Source: CAUZIZ01 sp965219855
Lineage (GTDB): Bacteria; Acidobacteriota; UBA6911; RPQK01; JAJDTT01
Assembly: GCA_965219855.1 (NCBI GenBank)
Contig: CBDCOR010000021.1
Location: 434,001-498,000 of the forward strand
Direction of reading: 5' to 3'
Length of the DNA stretch: 64,000 nt
Shown: one piece after another, positions 8,210 through 17,969 of the stretch
Numbering within the stretch: the stretch's first letter is position 1
How the letters are laid out: the number at the start of each line of letters is the position of its first letter
Notes under the pieces: model-generated
Told to the model about the DNA's origin: nothing
Database searches by the model: none
Seen by the model: only the letters and a program-made list of their open reading frames with translations
Translations under genes and position numbers: made by a program

Positions 8210-9475
8210 TCAATCGATGGGGATGTCGGAAAGATACGGCTTCCAGACGTGGCCTTCCGCTTCTTCTACTGTCTTGATCACCTTGCGCATCTCATCCAGG
8301 ACGCCTGCTTTCTCGCGGTCGTAAACCTCCCCTTGGAGCAGCTGTAGAATCTGAAGACGATATCGATCATCGGTAATGAAGTGACTGAAGAGGTGCATCA
8401 GCTTGTAGTAGAGGCTGATGAACTCGTACCAGATACCTACTCCCGCCTTCAACCTCGTCTCATAGGGCTGGAGACTGTTCCTGCTCACGTCTCCCGCTGC
8501 GAGGGCCCGAACGATTTCGGCGGAGGCGAATTTGGCGCTGTAGCAAGCCACGCTGACTCCCGACGAAAATATCGGGTCCACGAAGCGGGCGGCATCGCCT
8601 ACCATCAGGAACCCGTCCCCGACAAACTGATCCATCGAATAGCTGTAGTCGGCTTCGGACCGGAAGGGCGCCACTGATTCTGCACTCTGCATCGCGCGAG
8701 CCAGATCCGGGCTGAGGCCGGCCATTTCCAGGAACCATTCCTCGATTCGTCCCTTGGAGTCGCGGAAGACCTCCCGCTCGGCGACAACCCCCACCGAGGT
8801 CACGCTGGAGGTGATGGGGATCTGCCAGGCCCACCCCCGCTTCACGGGCAGGAAATAGATGTGTATGAAGTCGGCAGTAGCCCCGGTTCCCCGCTCCACG
8901 CCTTCGAACCAGGAATGGACCGCAAACTGGTTGAAGATAGGGTCATTCTTTCGGAGTCTGAGCTGATTGCCCAATACACCGTTGCGTCCACTGGCATCCA
9001 CTACCACCCTCGAAGAAACGCGAAAATTGCTCCCGTCACGGGAGCAAAGAACTCCGCTGGCCCGACCGTCCTCGAAGAGCACTTCACGCACTCCCACTCC
9101 CTCCTGCACATCGGATCCAAGCTGGCGAGCTCGCTGAAAGAGGAGTTGATCGAAACGGCTGCGATCCACGTGATAGGTGTAGTCCTGGTCGACCCCCGGC
9201 TGCGGAAACTCCTTGAACCAGATTGCGAACTCGCTCTCGGGTGCAGGAGAGTGCCAGGAAGCACCGAATTTCTTGACGAAACCCTCCGATTCCATGGTCT
9301 CCAGAAAACCGATCTCCTTGAAGACCCGGGTTGTCGCGGGTACCAGAGACTCTCCGACGTGCGGACGCGGATGGGAGGACTTCTCCAGGATCAGGTTCAA
9401 GATCCCCGCCAGGGAAAGATAGCATCCCAGTGCGGAGCCGGCGGGACCACTTCCGATGATGACTACATCCTTCAT
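8210..9475 (-). CDS. Flavin-dependent halogenase
   Basis: This FADH2-dependent halogenase would oxidise chloride or bromide to attack an aromatic substrate. Both signature motifs are present: the FAD site IIGSGPAG at residues 6-13 and the halogenase hallmark WAWQIP at 215-220. HVGESLVP and FVKKFG near residue 69 match the phenol/pyrrole-type group, where a lysine there binds hypohalite. MVGDAARFVDP binds the FAD ribityl chain. Its 421 residues are nearer the PltA/CmlS size than the roughly 530 of tryptophan halogenases. ATG 9475 is preferred over GTG 9493 because the dinucleotide motif then starts at residue 6. It lies 50 bp after the DHDPS-like gene in the same orientation. Its converging neighbours are a carrier protein and a dehydrogenase. 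Confidence 0.88.
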   Translation of the reverse strand: MKDVVIIGSGPAGSALGCYLSLAGILNLILEKSSHPRPHVGESLVPATTRVFKEIGFLETMESEGFVKKFGASWHSPAPESEFAIWFKEFPQPGVDQDYTYHVDRSRFDQLLFQRARQLGSDVQEGVGVREVLFEDGRASGVLCSRDGSNFRVSSRVVVDASGRNGVLGNQLRLRKNDPIFNQFAVHSWFEGVERGTGATADFIHIYFLPVKRGWAWQIPITSSVTSVGVVAEREVFRDSKGRIEEWFLEMAGLSPDLARAMQSAESVAPFRSEADYSYSMDQFVGDGFLMVGDAARFVDPIFSSGVSVACYSAKFASAEIVRALAAGDVSRNSLQPYETRLKAGVGIWYEFISLYYKLMHLFSHFITDDRYRLQILQLLQGEVYDREKAGVLDEMRKVIKTVEEAEGHVWKPYLSDIPID

Positions 9476-9525
9476 AGGAAAACCCCAAGACACAAGATAC
9501 GCATCTTAAATCTTGTCTCCCCCCA

Positions 9526-10416
9526 CTAGGAATTGCCTAATCCCAATTCCTCCAACCGCTCGGTAACAATGCGGCTCTCCTCCTCCGTCAAGGGTCGGAT
9601 TGGGAGTCGAGGAAGGCCTACGTCGTATCCCAGATGACGCATGGCCACCTTTGCCGAGGCAATGGGTGGTCCACCAACACTCAATAGCGTCTGGATCATG
9701 TCGCAAGCCTTCCACTGAAGCTGCTGGGCCAGGCTGAGATCTTTGGACTGGAAGGCCCGATGGATTCCAACGAAAAGCTGAGGCATGAAATTATAGGTGA
9801 GGCCGATGCCTCCGTTTGCTCCCATGATGAGACCTGAGAGAAAGACATCGTCATTGCCCGAGTAGACCACCATGTCCGGAGCGAGCATACCCAGGTCACG
9901 CATCAGGGAATGGGTGTAGTCGCTGAACTTGATGCCCTTGACGTTGGGAATCTCGAGTAGCGCCTGCATCAGGTCAACTGTCATCGTGCTTCCGGTGTTG
10001 CTCGGGATATGGTAGACGAACAGCGGCAAATCGGCCGCAGCAGCAACCAGTCGATAGTGCTCCACCAGCGCAGGGCGATCCGCCGGATAATAGATTGGGG
10101 GGATGGCACTGATCGCATCGGCGCCGTTGGCCTGGGCGTGTTGAGCCAGATCAACAGCGGCCTGCGTGGAGATCTCTCCCACATGCACAATCACCTTCCC
10201 ACGACCGCTGACGGCCTTAACCGTCGCCTCCGTCATAAGCTTCCGTTCCTCCAGCGTCAACAGCAGTCCCTCGCCAGTGCCGCCACAGACATAGAAACCG
10301 TCCACCCCGACCCCTAGATGCCAGTCCACCAGATCCTGAATCACCGAGGTATTGAGCTCGCCCTCCCCATCGAAAGGGCTGACCAAAGCCGGATAAATTC
10401 CGTAGAACTGCTCCAT
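9526..10416 (-). CDS. DHDPS/N-acetylneuraminate lyase-family aldolase
   Basis: This 296-residue Schiff-base aldolase has the family's usual length. The catalytic lysine is K163 in GIKFSD, the tyrosine is Y135 in VYHIPSN, and the carboxylate-binding loop is GGTGEG at 45-50. YHIPSNTG rather than the DapA YNVPGRTG points away from lysine biosynthesis and toward the neuraminate-lyase or keto-acid side of the family. It is first in a two-gene unit with the halogenase, and diverges from the LysR gene 131 bp away, which probably controls it. The substrate is unknown. Confidence 0.88.
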   Translation of the reverse strand: MEQFYGIYPALVSPFDGEGELNTSVIQDLVDWHLGVGVDGFYVCGGTGEGLLLTLEERKLMTEATVKAVSGRGKVIVHVGEISTQAAVDLAQHAQANGADAISAIPPIYYPADRPALVEHYRLVAAAADLPLFVYHIPSNTGSTMTVDLMQALLEIPNVKGIKFSDYTHSLMRDLGMLAPDMVVYSGNDDVFLSGLIMGANGGIGLTYNFMPQLFVGIHRAFQSKDLSLAQQLQWKACDMIQTLLSVGGPPIASAKVAMRHLGYDVGLPRLPIRPLTEEESRIVTERLEELGLGNS

Positions 10417-10521
10417 CGTTCCTCCCTGAGCCCTTCTCTTAACAGGCCCAATCTTCAGCCCGGGAACCAGGCTGATTCTGACAACATTAGTTCACCTTAT
10501 AACATTTTTACTTGATATTAG

Positions 10522-10579
10522 AAGGAGGCATGATATGCTAACCCTTCATGCGAATAGAATCGCTCAAGATATTCTGTGA
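10522..10579 (+). promoter_or_regulatory. Strong ribosome site and 14-codon leader frame overlapping the LysR start
   Basis: AAGGAGG at 10522-10528 is 6 nt before ATG 10535, which opens a 14-codon frame ending TGA at 10577-10579 and overlapping the first codons of the regulator. The regulator's own first in-frame ATG (10548) is 19 nt from that site, too far for direct use, and an in-frame TAA (10539-10541) rules out an earlier start. Coupled or re-initiated translation is inferred. Confidence 0.35.
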
Positions 10580-11543
10580 CGTCGCCCGCAACCGAAGCTT
10601 CTCTTTGGCGGCGGAGGCCAATAAGATCTCGCAATCGGCGGCCAGCCAAATCGTCCTACAACTGGAGCACAAACTCGGAGTGGAATTGGTCGATCGCTCT
10701 ACCCGGCCGCTCCAGCTTACCGACATGGGAAAGATCTATTACCACGGCTGCAAGACCGTCGTCGAGCAATATCTCGAACTGGAAGCATCCATTCAGATTA
10801 ACCGAGAGCATTTGGCGGCAACACTACAGATAGCTGCGATCTACTCGATCGGATTCAGGGACATGAGCCATTACGTGGAGCGGATCTTGGAGCGCCAGCC
10901 GCACGCCCGGATACATATTGAATACCTGCACCCCACACGGGTGTACGAAAAGGTTCTCGACGGAACGGCTGACCTGGGCCTGGTATCTTTTCCCCGCAGC
11001 AGTAGGGACGTCACCTTCCTTCCCTGGCGGGAGGAAGCGATGGTTCTGGCCTGCCATCCGGAGCACCCTCTGGCTGGGCGTAAGAGGATCAAAGCAGAGC
11101 AGTTGTCCGGCCAGGCGTATGTCGGATTCGATCGCGATCTGGTCATCCGCCGAAGGGTGGACAAGTTCTTGCGTGATCAAGGTATCTGGGTCGACGTGGT
11201 ACTCGCATACGACAACATCGAGAATATCAAGAAGGCGATCGAAGAGGGTGCCGGCGTCGCCCTGCTGCCGCAGCCAACCTTGGAGAGGGAGGTCCGAGCC
11301 GGCTCCCTCACAGCGTTGGAACTGACCAGGTCGAGACTCGTCCGTCCCCTGGGAATCATCCAGCGCCGCCCCGTAAAAACGAGTCCGACCGCTGCACGCT
11401 TCATTCAACTGCTACAGGAACCAGAGGATAGCAACGGCTCGCGCAGCGAGTCGACCAGAGTCTTTGTCAACCTTGGGGACAAAGATACACCGGGGAATTT
11501 TCATCCCCGGAATAGCGGGACCGAAAATCTCGGAACCGACTGA
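10548..11543 (+). CDS. LysR-family transcriptional regulator
   Basis: This 331-residue regulator has an N-terminal winged helix-turn-helix (FCDVARNRSFSLAAEA...QSAASQ.VLQLE) and a periplasmic-binding-like effector domain from about residue 90 (AAIYSIG...DLGLVSFP). About 30 residues at the C-terminus are extra and low in complexity. It is divergent from the aldolase-halogenase unit and upstream of gltB in the same direction. It could therefore control either the divergent unit or glutamate synthase, as GltC does in Bacillus. The 131-bp divergent gap is AT-rich (10480-10535) and would hold the operator, though I could not fix a T-N11-A box. Confidence 0.9.
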   Translation: MRIESLKIFCDVARNRSFSLAAEANKISQSAASQIVLQLEHKLGVELVDRSTRPLQLTDMGKIYYHGCKTVVEQYLELEASIQINREHLAATLQIAAIYSIGFRDMSHYVERILERQPHARIHIEYLHPTRVYEKVLDGTADLGLVSFPRSSRDVTFLPWREEAMVLACHPEHPLAGRKRIKAEQLSGQAYVGFDRDLVIRRRVDKFLRDQGIWVDVVLAYDNIENIKKAIEEGAGVALLPQPTLEREVRAGSLTALELTRSRLVRPLGIIQRRPVKTSPTAARFIQLLQEPEDSNGSRSESTRVFVNLGDKDTPGNFHPRNSGTENLGTD

Positions 11544-11698
11544 AAAGCCCGTGTGATCCTGCCCGGATTCCTCGAGCCAGACCATCGCAGGAAACAGGAG
11601 CACCTTCTGCTCAGGCCAACCCTGCCGGCGCAGAGGGTCAAGCGTCCCCGGTGGGGGCGGTTCCGGCTACCGATTGCCGGATCGGGCAGATCGAGTGA

Positions 11699-14600
11699 GT
11701 GAATTTGAGCGAAGAGATGAGTAGAGGAACACCTCCCAGACAGGGGCTGTACGATCCCAGGCAGGAGCATGACGCCTGCGGAATCGGTTTCCTGGTGGAC
11801 CTCAAAGGCCGCAGTTCCCACAGGCTGGTCCGGCAGGCCGTCCAGATGCTGCTCAACCTGGAGCACCGGGGAGCCTGCGGATGCGAGGAGAATACCGGTG
11901 ATGGCGCGGGCCTGCTCTTGCAGCTACCCCACCGATTTTTCTCACAGGTGTGCCCCGAGTCGGGAATTTCCTTGCCTTCCTTCCAAGACTACGGGGTTGG
12001 GATGGTGTTCCTGCCCCCGGATATCGCCGAAAGGAAGGAGTGCGAGCGCTTATTCGAGAGGACGATTCGGGAGGAGGGGCAACACCTTCTCGGCTGGCGC
12101 ACCGTCCCAGTGGACAACACTCTGCTTGGTGCAACGGCGCGGAGCGGACAGCCTGTGATCCGTCAAGTCTTTATCGGACGCGGTCAGGGTCTCGAAGACG
12201 AGCTGGCATTCGAACGCAAGCTCTACATCATTCGGAAGCGGGTCGAGCATGCCGTCAAGGCGTCTCAGTTCGCCGGCCGCGAAAGGTTCTACATACCCAG
12301 TTTGTCCTACAAGACCATCGTCTACAAGGGCATGCTGATGGCCGGTCAGCTAACCGACTTCTACCCCGAATTGCTGAACCCGGCGATTGAGAGTGCCTTG
12401 GTTTTGGTCCATTCTCGGTTCAGCACCAACACCTTCCCAAACTGGAGTCGAGCTCATCCCTACCGCTACCTCTGCCACAACGGGGAGATAAACACCCTCC
12501 GTGGCAACGTGAACTGGATGCACGCGCGACAGGGGCTCCTCCGTTCGGACCTCCTGGGATCCGACATGGCGAAGATCTTGCCAATCATCGACGAAGACGG
12601 CAGCGACTCAGCCATGTTCGACAATGCTCTAGAGATGTTGGTGTTGACGGGGCGATCCCTACCCCATGCGGTCATGATGATGATTCCGGAGCCGTGGAAC
12701 GGCAACCCATCGATGAGCGAAGAGAAGCGGGCCTTCTACGAGTTCCACTCCTGTCTGATGGAGCCCTGGGACGGTCCAGCCTCCATCGCTTTCACCGATG
12801 GGCTCAGCCTGGGCGCCGTCCTGGACCGCAACGGGCTCCGTCCTTCGCGCTACTACGTAACCACGGACGATCTCGTGATCATGGCGTCTGAAGTCGGGGT
12901 CCTCGACATCCCACCGGAAAGGGTCTCCCACAAAGGAAGGCTGGAGCCCGGGCGCATGCTCCTGGTGGATACGCGACAGGGTCGGATCATTGCGGATGAT
13001 GAGCTAAAACACCAGATCGCGTCCCAGCGTCCCTACTCCGTCTGGCTGGGTGAGCATCTGGTGGATCTAGAGCGGCTGCCAGAAGGTCCTGCCCCCCAAA
13101 CGCTCGACTCACCCTCGGTAAAGCTACAGCAGAAAATCTTCGGATATACCTCCGAAGAGCTGGAAATGTTGATGCGACCGATGTCCGAAAACAGCGTTGA
13201 GGCCATCGGTTCGATGGGAACCGACACGCCTTTGGCCGCTCTTTCTGACCGCTCCCAATTGCTCTATAACTACTTCAAGCAGCTCTTTGCCCAGGTAACC
13301 AATCCACCCGTCGATGCCATCCGCGAGGCTCTGATCATGTCACTCGAAACCACCCTGGGAGCGGAGCGCAATCTGCTCCAACCGGGGCCGACTTCGGCGC
13401 GACAGATCAAACTCGGCTCACCCATACTCAGGAACCGCGACCTGAATCGCTTCAGGGGCCTGGATGGCAGCGGACCAGGTGGGTTCAGATCGGCGACGCT
13501 CTCCATTCTGTGTCCGAAACAGGTAGACGGTCCCGGCCTGGATGAGGCGATGAACGAGCTCTGTGCCCAAGCCAGCCGGGCTGTTGCTGACGGCCACGAG
13601 ATCCTGATCCTCTCGGACCGTGGGGCGAACCAATCGCTCGCTCCGCTGCCCGCGCTGCTGGCGATCTCGGGGGTCCACCATCACCTGATCCGGGAAGGGA
13701 CAAGGACCAGGGTCGCGCTTGTCCTCGAAAGCGGTGAGCCCAGGGAAGTCCACCATTTTTCACTGCTGATCGGCTATGGAGCGGCGGCCGTCAACCCGTA
13801 TTTGGCTTTTGCCACCTTGCAAGACCTACTAGCACAGGAAGAGCGGTCAGAATCGGACCTGGATCACGCCATCGAAAACTACGTCAAAGCCGTCAACAAA
13901 GGGATCGTCAAGGTGATGTCCAAGATGGGCATCTCGACGGCCCAGAGCTATCGAGGGGCTCAGGTCTACGAGGCGATCGGCCTGGACCGGGAATTCGTGG
14001 ACCAGTACTTCACCTGGACCGCCTCGCGTCTGGGCGGTGTTGGGCAAGAGGTGGTGGCTCGGGAGATCAGACTCAGGCACCAGAGGGCCTTTCCTCGATC
14101 ATCGGTCACAGTGCCAGGGCTCGAGTCCGGAGGTCAGTATCAATGGCGCAGCGAAGGGGAGTACCACCTTTTCAATCCCCGGACGGTCCACAAGCTTCAA
14201 TACGCCTGTCGCACCGGGAACTACCAGGTCTTCCGCGAGTACAGCCAACTGGTAAACGAGCAGACAAGAAAGCGATGCACGCTTCGCGGCCTCTTTGACT
14301 TGCGATTTCCTGCGGCACCCATCCCGATCGAAGAAGTGGAGCCGGTTGAAGAGATCATGAAACGCTTCAAGACCGGTGCCATGTCCTACGGTTCCATCAG
14401 CAAGGAAGCCCATGAGAGCCTAGCCATCGCGATGAATCGAATCGGTGGAAAGAGCAATACCGGCGAAGGCGGAGAGGAGTCCATCCGCTATGTTCCTGAT
14501 GAGAATGGGGATTCCCGCAACAGCGCCATCAAACAGGTGGCCTCCGGTCGTTTCGGCGTGACCAGCGAGTATCTCGTAAACGCTTCCGAGCTTCAGATCA

Positions 14601-16321
14601 AAATGGCGCAGGGAGCCAAGCCGGGTGAGGGAGGGCAGCTTCCCGGTCACAAGGTCTATCCCTGGATTGCCCAGGTTCGGCATTCCACACCCGGGGTGGG
14701 ACTCATTTCGCCCCCTCCGCATCACGACATCTACTCCATCGAAGACCTGGCCGAATTGATCCACGACTTGAAGAATGCCAACAGTGAGGCTCGCATCAGC
14801 GTGAAGTTGGTCGCCGAGGTCGGGGTAGGCACGATCGCCGCTGGAGTGGCCAAAGGACATGCCGACGTCGTCCTTATCAGTGGTCACGACGGCGGCACTG
14901 GAGCCTCTCCATTGACCAGTATCAAACACGCGGGTGCCCCCTGGGAGCTGGGTCTGGCTGAGACCCATCAAACGCTATTGCTCAACAACTTACGCAGCCG
15001 CATCGTGGTGGAGGTCGATGGTCAGCTCAAGACGGGACGGGACGTGGTGATCGGCGCCCTGTTGGGGGCGGAGGAGTTCGGGTTCGCGACGGCTCCACTA
15101 GTGGCCCTGGGATGCATCATGATGCGGGTCTGCCACCTGAACACCTGCCCTGTTGGTATCGCCACCCAGGATCCGGTCCTGCGCGAGAGGTTCGATGGAG
15201 ACCCCACTCAGGTCGCCAACTTCATGCGATTTCTGGCCACTGAAGTGAGGGAGTTGATGGCTCTTCTCGGATTCCGGACCCTCAAGGAGATGGTCGGCCG
15301 AACTGACCTGCTACAAACTGGGGAGGCAGTGGAGCACTGGAAAGGCCACGGACTGGATTTTTCCGACATCTTCTATCGTCCGCCGGTAGCAGCCGATGTA
15401 GGACGATATTGCCAGATCCCTCAGAACCACGGGCTCGCAGAGTCACTGGATCAGACTCAACTGATGGAACTGTGCCGATCGGCTCTGGAGTCAGCAGATC
15501 CGATCGAGGCCACTCTTCCCATACGGAACCGAAACCGGGTGGTGGGAACCGCCGTGGGAAGCGAAGTGACTCGGCGCTACGGTGCCCAGGGACTACTCGA
15601 GGACACCATCAGACTGCACTTCAAGGGCTCCGCCGGCCAGAGCTTCGGAGCCTTTATTCCGCCAGGGATGACGATGACCCTGGAAGGCGACTCCAACGAT
15701 TACATCGGGAAGGGCCTCTCGGGAGGAAAGATAATCGTCCATCCACCCGCGGGGTCCAGGTTCTTGGCAGAAGAGAATGTCATTGTCGGAAACGTGGCCT
15801 TCTATGGAGCCACCGCTGGTGAAGCCTATATCAGAGGGATCGCGGGGGAGCGGTTCTGTGTCCGCAATAGCGGCGTCCAAGCAGTGGTCGAGGCGGTGGG
15901 CGATCACGCCTGCGAATACATGACAGGGGGTTGCGTGGTGGTGGTGGGGCCGACCGGCCGAAACTTTGCAGCAGGGATGTCCGGTGGTATCGCCTTTGTC
16001 CTCGATCAGACCGGTGACTTTGCCTCCAACTGCAACCAGGCGATGGTCGAACTCTTCCCTCTGGAAGATCAGGAGGATCTGAAAATCGTCACCAGGATGC
16101 TCGAGAGGCACGTCTTTTATACCGAAAGCGAATTGGGCCGGCGGGTGCTTGCCTCTTGGGACAGTCTGGTGCCCAAGTTCGTCAAGGTCTATCCAACCGA
16201 TTACCGGAGGGTCATCGAAGCCCAGAACCGAATGCTGGAGAGGGGTGTGCCCGAAGAAGAAATGATTATGGCGGCCTTCCAACAAAACGCGGGAGATTCG
16301 GCCCGCCTGGACGGACAGTAG
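11699..16321 (+). CDS. gltB: Glutamate synthase, large subunit
   Basis: This 1540-residue protein is the normal length for the alpha subunit of NADPH-dependent glutamate synthase, which converts glutamine and 2-oxoglutarate to two glutamates. The N-terminal amidotransferase nucleophile is C27 in HDACGIGF after a 26-residue propeptide. The FMN barrel holds KPGEGGQLPG and the GHDGGTGASP loop, and the 3Fe-4S cysteines occur in CIMMRVCHLNTCPVG. The C-terminal beta-helix domain has repeated Gly-rich turns (GGKIIVHPP, GNVAFYGATAGEAYIRG). The start is GTG 11699; ATG 11717 is also possible. It forms an operon with gltD 59 bp downstream. Confidence 0.96.
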   Translation: MNLSEEMSRGTPPRQGLYDPRQEHDACGIGFLVDLKGRSSHRLVRQAVQMLLNLEHRGACGCEENTGDGAGLLLQLPHRFFSQVCPESGISLPSFQDYGVGMVFLPPDIAERKECERLFERTIREEGQHLLGWRTVPVDNTLLGATARSGQPVIRQVFIGRGQGLEDELAFERKLYIIRKRVEHAVKASQFAGRERFYIPSLSYKTIVYKGMLMAGQLTDFYPELLNPAIESALVLVHSRFSTNTFPNWSRAHPYRYLCHNGEINTLRGNVNWMHARQGLLRSDLLGSDMAKILPIIDEDGSDSAMFDNALEMLVLTGRSLPHAVMMMIPEPWNGNPSMSEEKRAFYEFHSCLMEPWDGPASIAFTDGLSLGAVLDRNGLRPSRYYVTTDDLVIMASEVGVLDIPPERVSHKGRLEPGRMLLVDTRQGRIIADDELKHQIASQRPYSVWLGEHLVDLERLPEGPAPQTLDSPSVKLQQKIFGYTSEELEMLMRPMSENSVEAIGSMGTDTPLAALSDRSQLLYNYFKQLFAQVTNPPVDAIREALIMSLETTLGAERNLLQPGPTSARQIKLGSPILRNRDLNRFRGLDGSGPGGFRSATLSILCPKQVDGPGLDEAMNELCAQASRAVADGHEILILSDRGANQSLAPLPALLAISGVHHHLIREGTRTRVALVLESGEPREVHHFSLLIGYGAAAVNPYLAFATLQDLLAQEERSESDLDHAIENYVKAVNKGIVKVMSKMGISTAQSYRGAQVYEAIGLDREFVDQYFTWTASRLGGVGQEVVAREIRLRHQRAFPRSSVTVPGLESGGQYQWRSEGEYHLFNPRTVHKLQYACRTGNYQVFREYSQLVNEQTRKRCTLRGLFDLRFPAAPIPIEEVEPVEEIMKRFKTGAMSYGSISKEAHESLAIAMNRIGGKSNTGEGGEESIRYVPDENGDSRNSAIKQVASGRFGVTSEYLVNASELQIKMAQGAKPGEGGQLPGHKVYPWIAQVRHSTPGVGLISPPPHHDIYSIEDLAELIHDLKNANSEARISVKLVAEVGVGTIAAGVAKGHADVVLISGHDGGTGASPLTSIKHAGAPWELGLAETHQTLLLNNLRSRIVVEVDGQLKTGRDVVIGALLGAEEFGFATAPLVALGCIMMRVCHLNTCPVGIATQDPVLRERFDGDPTQVANFMRFLATEVRELMALLGFRTLKEMVGRTDLLQTGEAVEHWKGHGLDFSDIFYRPPVAADVGRYCQIPQNHGLAESLDQTQLMELCRSALESADPIEATLPIRNRNRVVGTAVGSEVTRRYGAQGLLEDTIRLHFKGSAGQSFGAFIPPGMTMTLEGDSNDYIGKGLSGGKIIVHPPAGSRFLAEENVIVGNVAFYGATAGEAYIRGIAGERFCVRNSGVQAVVEAVGDHACEYMTGGCVVVVGPTGRNFAAGMSGGIAFVLDQTGDFASNCNQAMVELFPLEDQEDLKIVTRMLERHVFYTESELGRRVLASWDSLVPKFVKVYPTDYRRVIEAQNRMLERGVPEEEMIMAAFQQNAGDSARLDGQ

Positions 16322-16380
16322 AAGCGTTTCAATGAGAGTTGCGGTGAGTGCTCCGGTTCAGAAAGACAGGGACGTGATCC

Positions 16381-17862
16381 ATGGGTAAGGCAAAGGGGTT
16401 CCTCGAGTATCCTCGAGAACTCCCGGAGAGCCATCCTGCACGGGAACGCATCAAGCATTGGCAGGAGTTCCACGATCACATCCCGGACGAGAAGCTCCGG
16501 CAGCAGGGAGCACGCTGCATGGGCTGTGGAGTGCCCTTCTGTCACACCGGCGAGCTCCTTTCGGGGATGGCCAGCGGCTGCCCCATTCACAATCTCATCC
16601 CGGAATGGAATGATCTGGTCTATCGAGGCCTGTGGCGCCAGGCACTCGATCGGCTTCACAAGACCAACAACTTTCCTGAGTTCACGGGGCGGGTCTGTCC
16701 TGCCCCTTGCGAGGGCTCGTGTGTGCTGGAACCCACCGGTTCCCCCGTCAGCATCAAGAGCATCGAGGCGGCGATCATCGATCGCGGCTTCGCCGAAGGC
16801 TGGGTCTCGGCACAAACGCCCCGGATCAGGACCGGGAAAAAGGTGGCTATCGTGGGCTCCGGGCCCGCCGGCCTGGCCTGTGCTGAGCAGTTGAATCAAG
16901 CGGGTCACACCACCCTGGTGTTCGAGCGTGACGACCGGATTGGAGGACTGCTGGTTTACGGTATCCCCAATATGAAACTGGACAAGGAGATCGTCCAGCG
17001 CCGAGTCGATCTCATGGAGGAAAAGGGGGTACGGTTTGTGATCCACACTGAGGTCGGCAGGGACTACTCTGCGGCGAGGCTCTTGAAGAACTTCGATGCC
17101 GTAGTGCTTTGCTGCGGAGCAACCAAGCCCAGGAACCTTCCCATCCCGGGCCGTGAACTCAAGGGCGTCCACTTTGCCATGGAGTATCTGCACACCAACA
17201 CCAGGAGCTTTCTCTCCGGCAGCGACTCGGGAATCGATTACATCTCGGCCCAGGACGAGGACGTCGTCGTCATAGGTGGAGGCGATACCGGTACCGACTG
17301 CGTTGGCACTGCCATGCGCCAGGGCTGCAAAAGCCTGGCCCAGTTCGAAATCCTGCCTCGGCCTCCCGATAAGCGAGCCCCGGACAATCCCTGGCCTGAG
17401 TGGCCGAAGATATATCGCATGGACTACGGCCAGGAGGAGGCCGCTGCCGTGTTTGGCGAAGATCCCAGGACATTCTCCATCGTGACCAAGAAGCTGGTCG
17501 GGGACTCAGCCGGCCAGGTCAGGGAAGTACACACCGTCCAGCTGGAGTGGTCGCAGACCAACGGAAGTTGGGCTTCGCAGGAAATCCCGGGTACCGAAAG
17601 AGTGTGGCAAGCCCAGTTGGTCCTATTGGCCCTGGGCTTTCTTGGTCCCGAAGACCAGCTTCTCCAACAGCTCGGAGTGGAGAGGGATGAACGCAGCAAC
17701 GCCCGAGCAGAGTATGGCAGCTATTTGACCAGCATTCCGGGGGTCTTTGCCGCTGGCGACATACGCCGGGGTCAAAGCCTGGTGGTCTGGGCCATCAATG
17801 AAGGCCGGGAGGCAGCGCGCGAGTGCGACCGGTTCTTGATGGGAAGAACGGATCTACCCTGA
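16381..17862 (+). CDS. gltD: Glutamate synthase, small subunit
   Basis: This 493-residue NADPH-oxidising beta subunit passes electrons to GltB. The N-terminal cysteine clusters CMGCGVPFC, CPIHNLIPEW and CPAPCEGSC bind two 4Fe-4S centres. The FAD site is VAIVGSGPAGLACAEQL and the NADPH site is VVVIGGGDTGTDCVG. The C-terminal GVFAAGDIRRGQSLVVWA is the usual flavin-contact motif. Length, order and spacing fit a standard bacterial gltBD operon. Confidence 0.96.
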   Translation: MGKAKGFLEYPRELPESHPARERIKHWQEFHDHIPDEKLRQQGARCMGCGVPFCHTGELLSGMASGCPIHNLIPEWNDLVYRGLWRQALDRLHKTNNFPEFTGRVCPAPCEGSCVLEPTGSPVSIKSIEAAIIDRGFAEGWVSAQTPRIRTGKKVAIVGSGPAGLACAEQLNQAGHTTLVFERDDRIGGLLVYGIPNMKLDKEIVQRRVDLMEEKGVRFVIHTEVGRDYSAARLLKNFDAVVLCCGATKPRNLPIPGRELKGVHFAMEYLHTNTRSFLSGSDSGIDYISAQDEDVVVIGGGDTGTDCVGTAMRQGCKSLAQFEILPRPPDKRAPDNPWPEWPKIYRMDYGQEEAAAVFGEDPRTFSIVTKKLVGDSAGQVREVHTVQLEWSQTNGSWASQEIPGTERVWQAQLVLLALGFLGPEDQLLQQLGVERDERSNARAEYGSYLTSIPGVFAAGDIRRGQSLVVWAINEGREAARECDRFLMGRTDLP

Positions 17863-17907
17863 GAAGCCCGAATTTGGCCTCGAAAGGCATCTCGAATTCA
17901 CTAGATG

Positions 17908-17929
17908 GGTTTCCTGCTATCTGGAAACC
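17908..17929 (+). terminator. Weak hairpin downstream of gltD
   Basis: GGTTTCC and GGAAACC pair across an 8-nt loop and are followed by TTATC. This is a short stem with a poor T-run, 46 bp after the gltD stop. Confidence 0.35.
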
Positions 17930-17969
17930 TTATCAATAGGCCAAACCATTAGCCATTACAAGATCCTAG

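Noticed and set aside
16201..17193. Long minus-strand open frame across the gltB-gltD junction
   Set aside because: It lies wholly opposite strongly conserved genes and shows no family motif; high GC content produces such frames.
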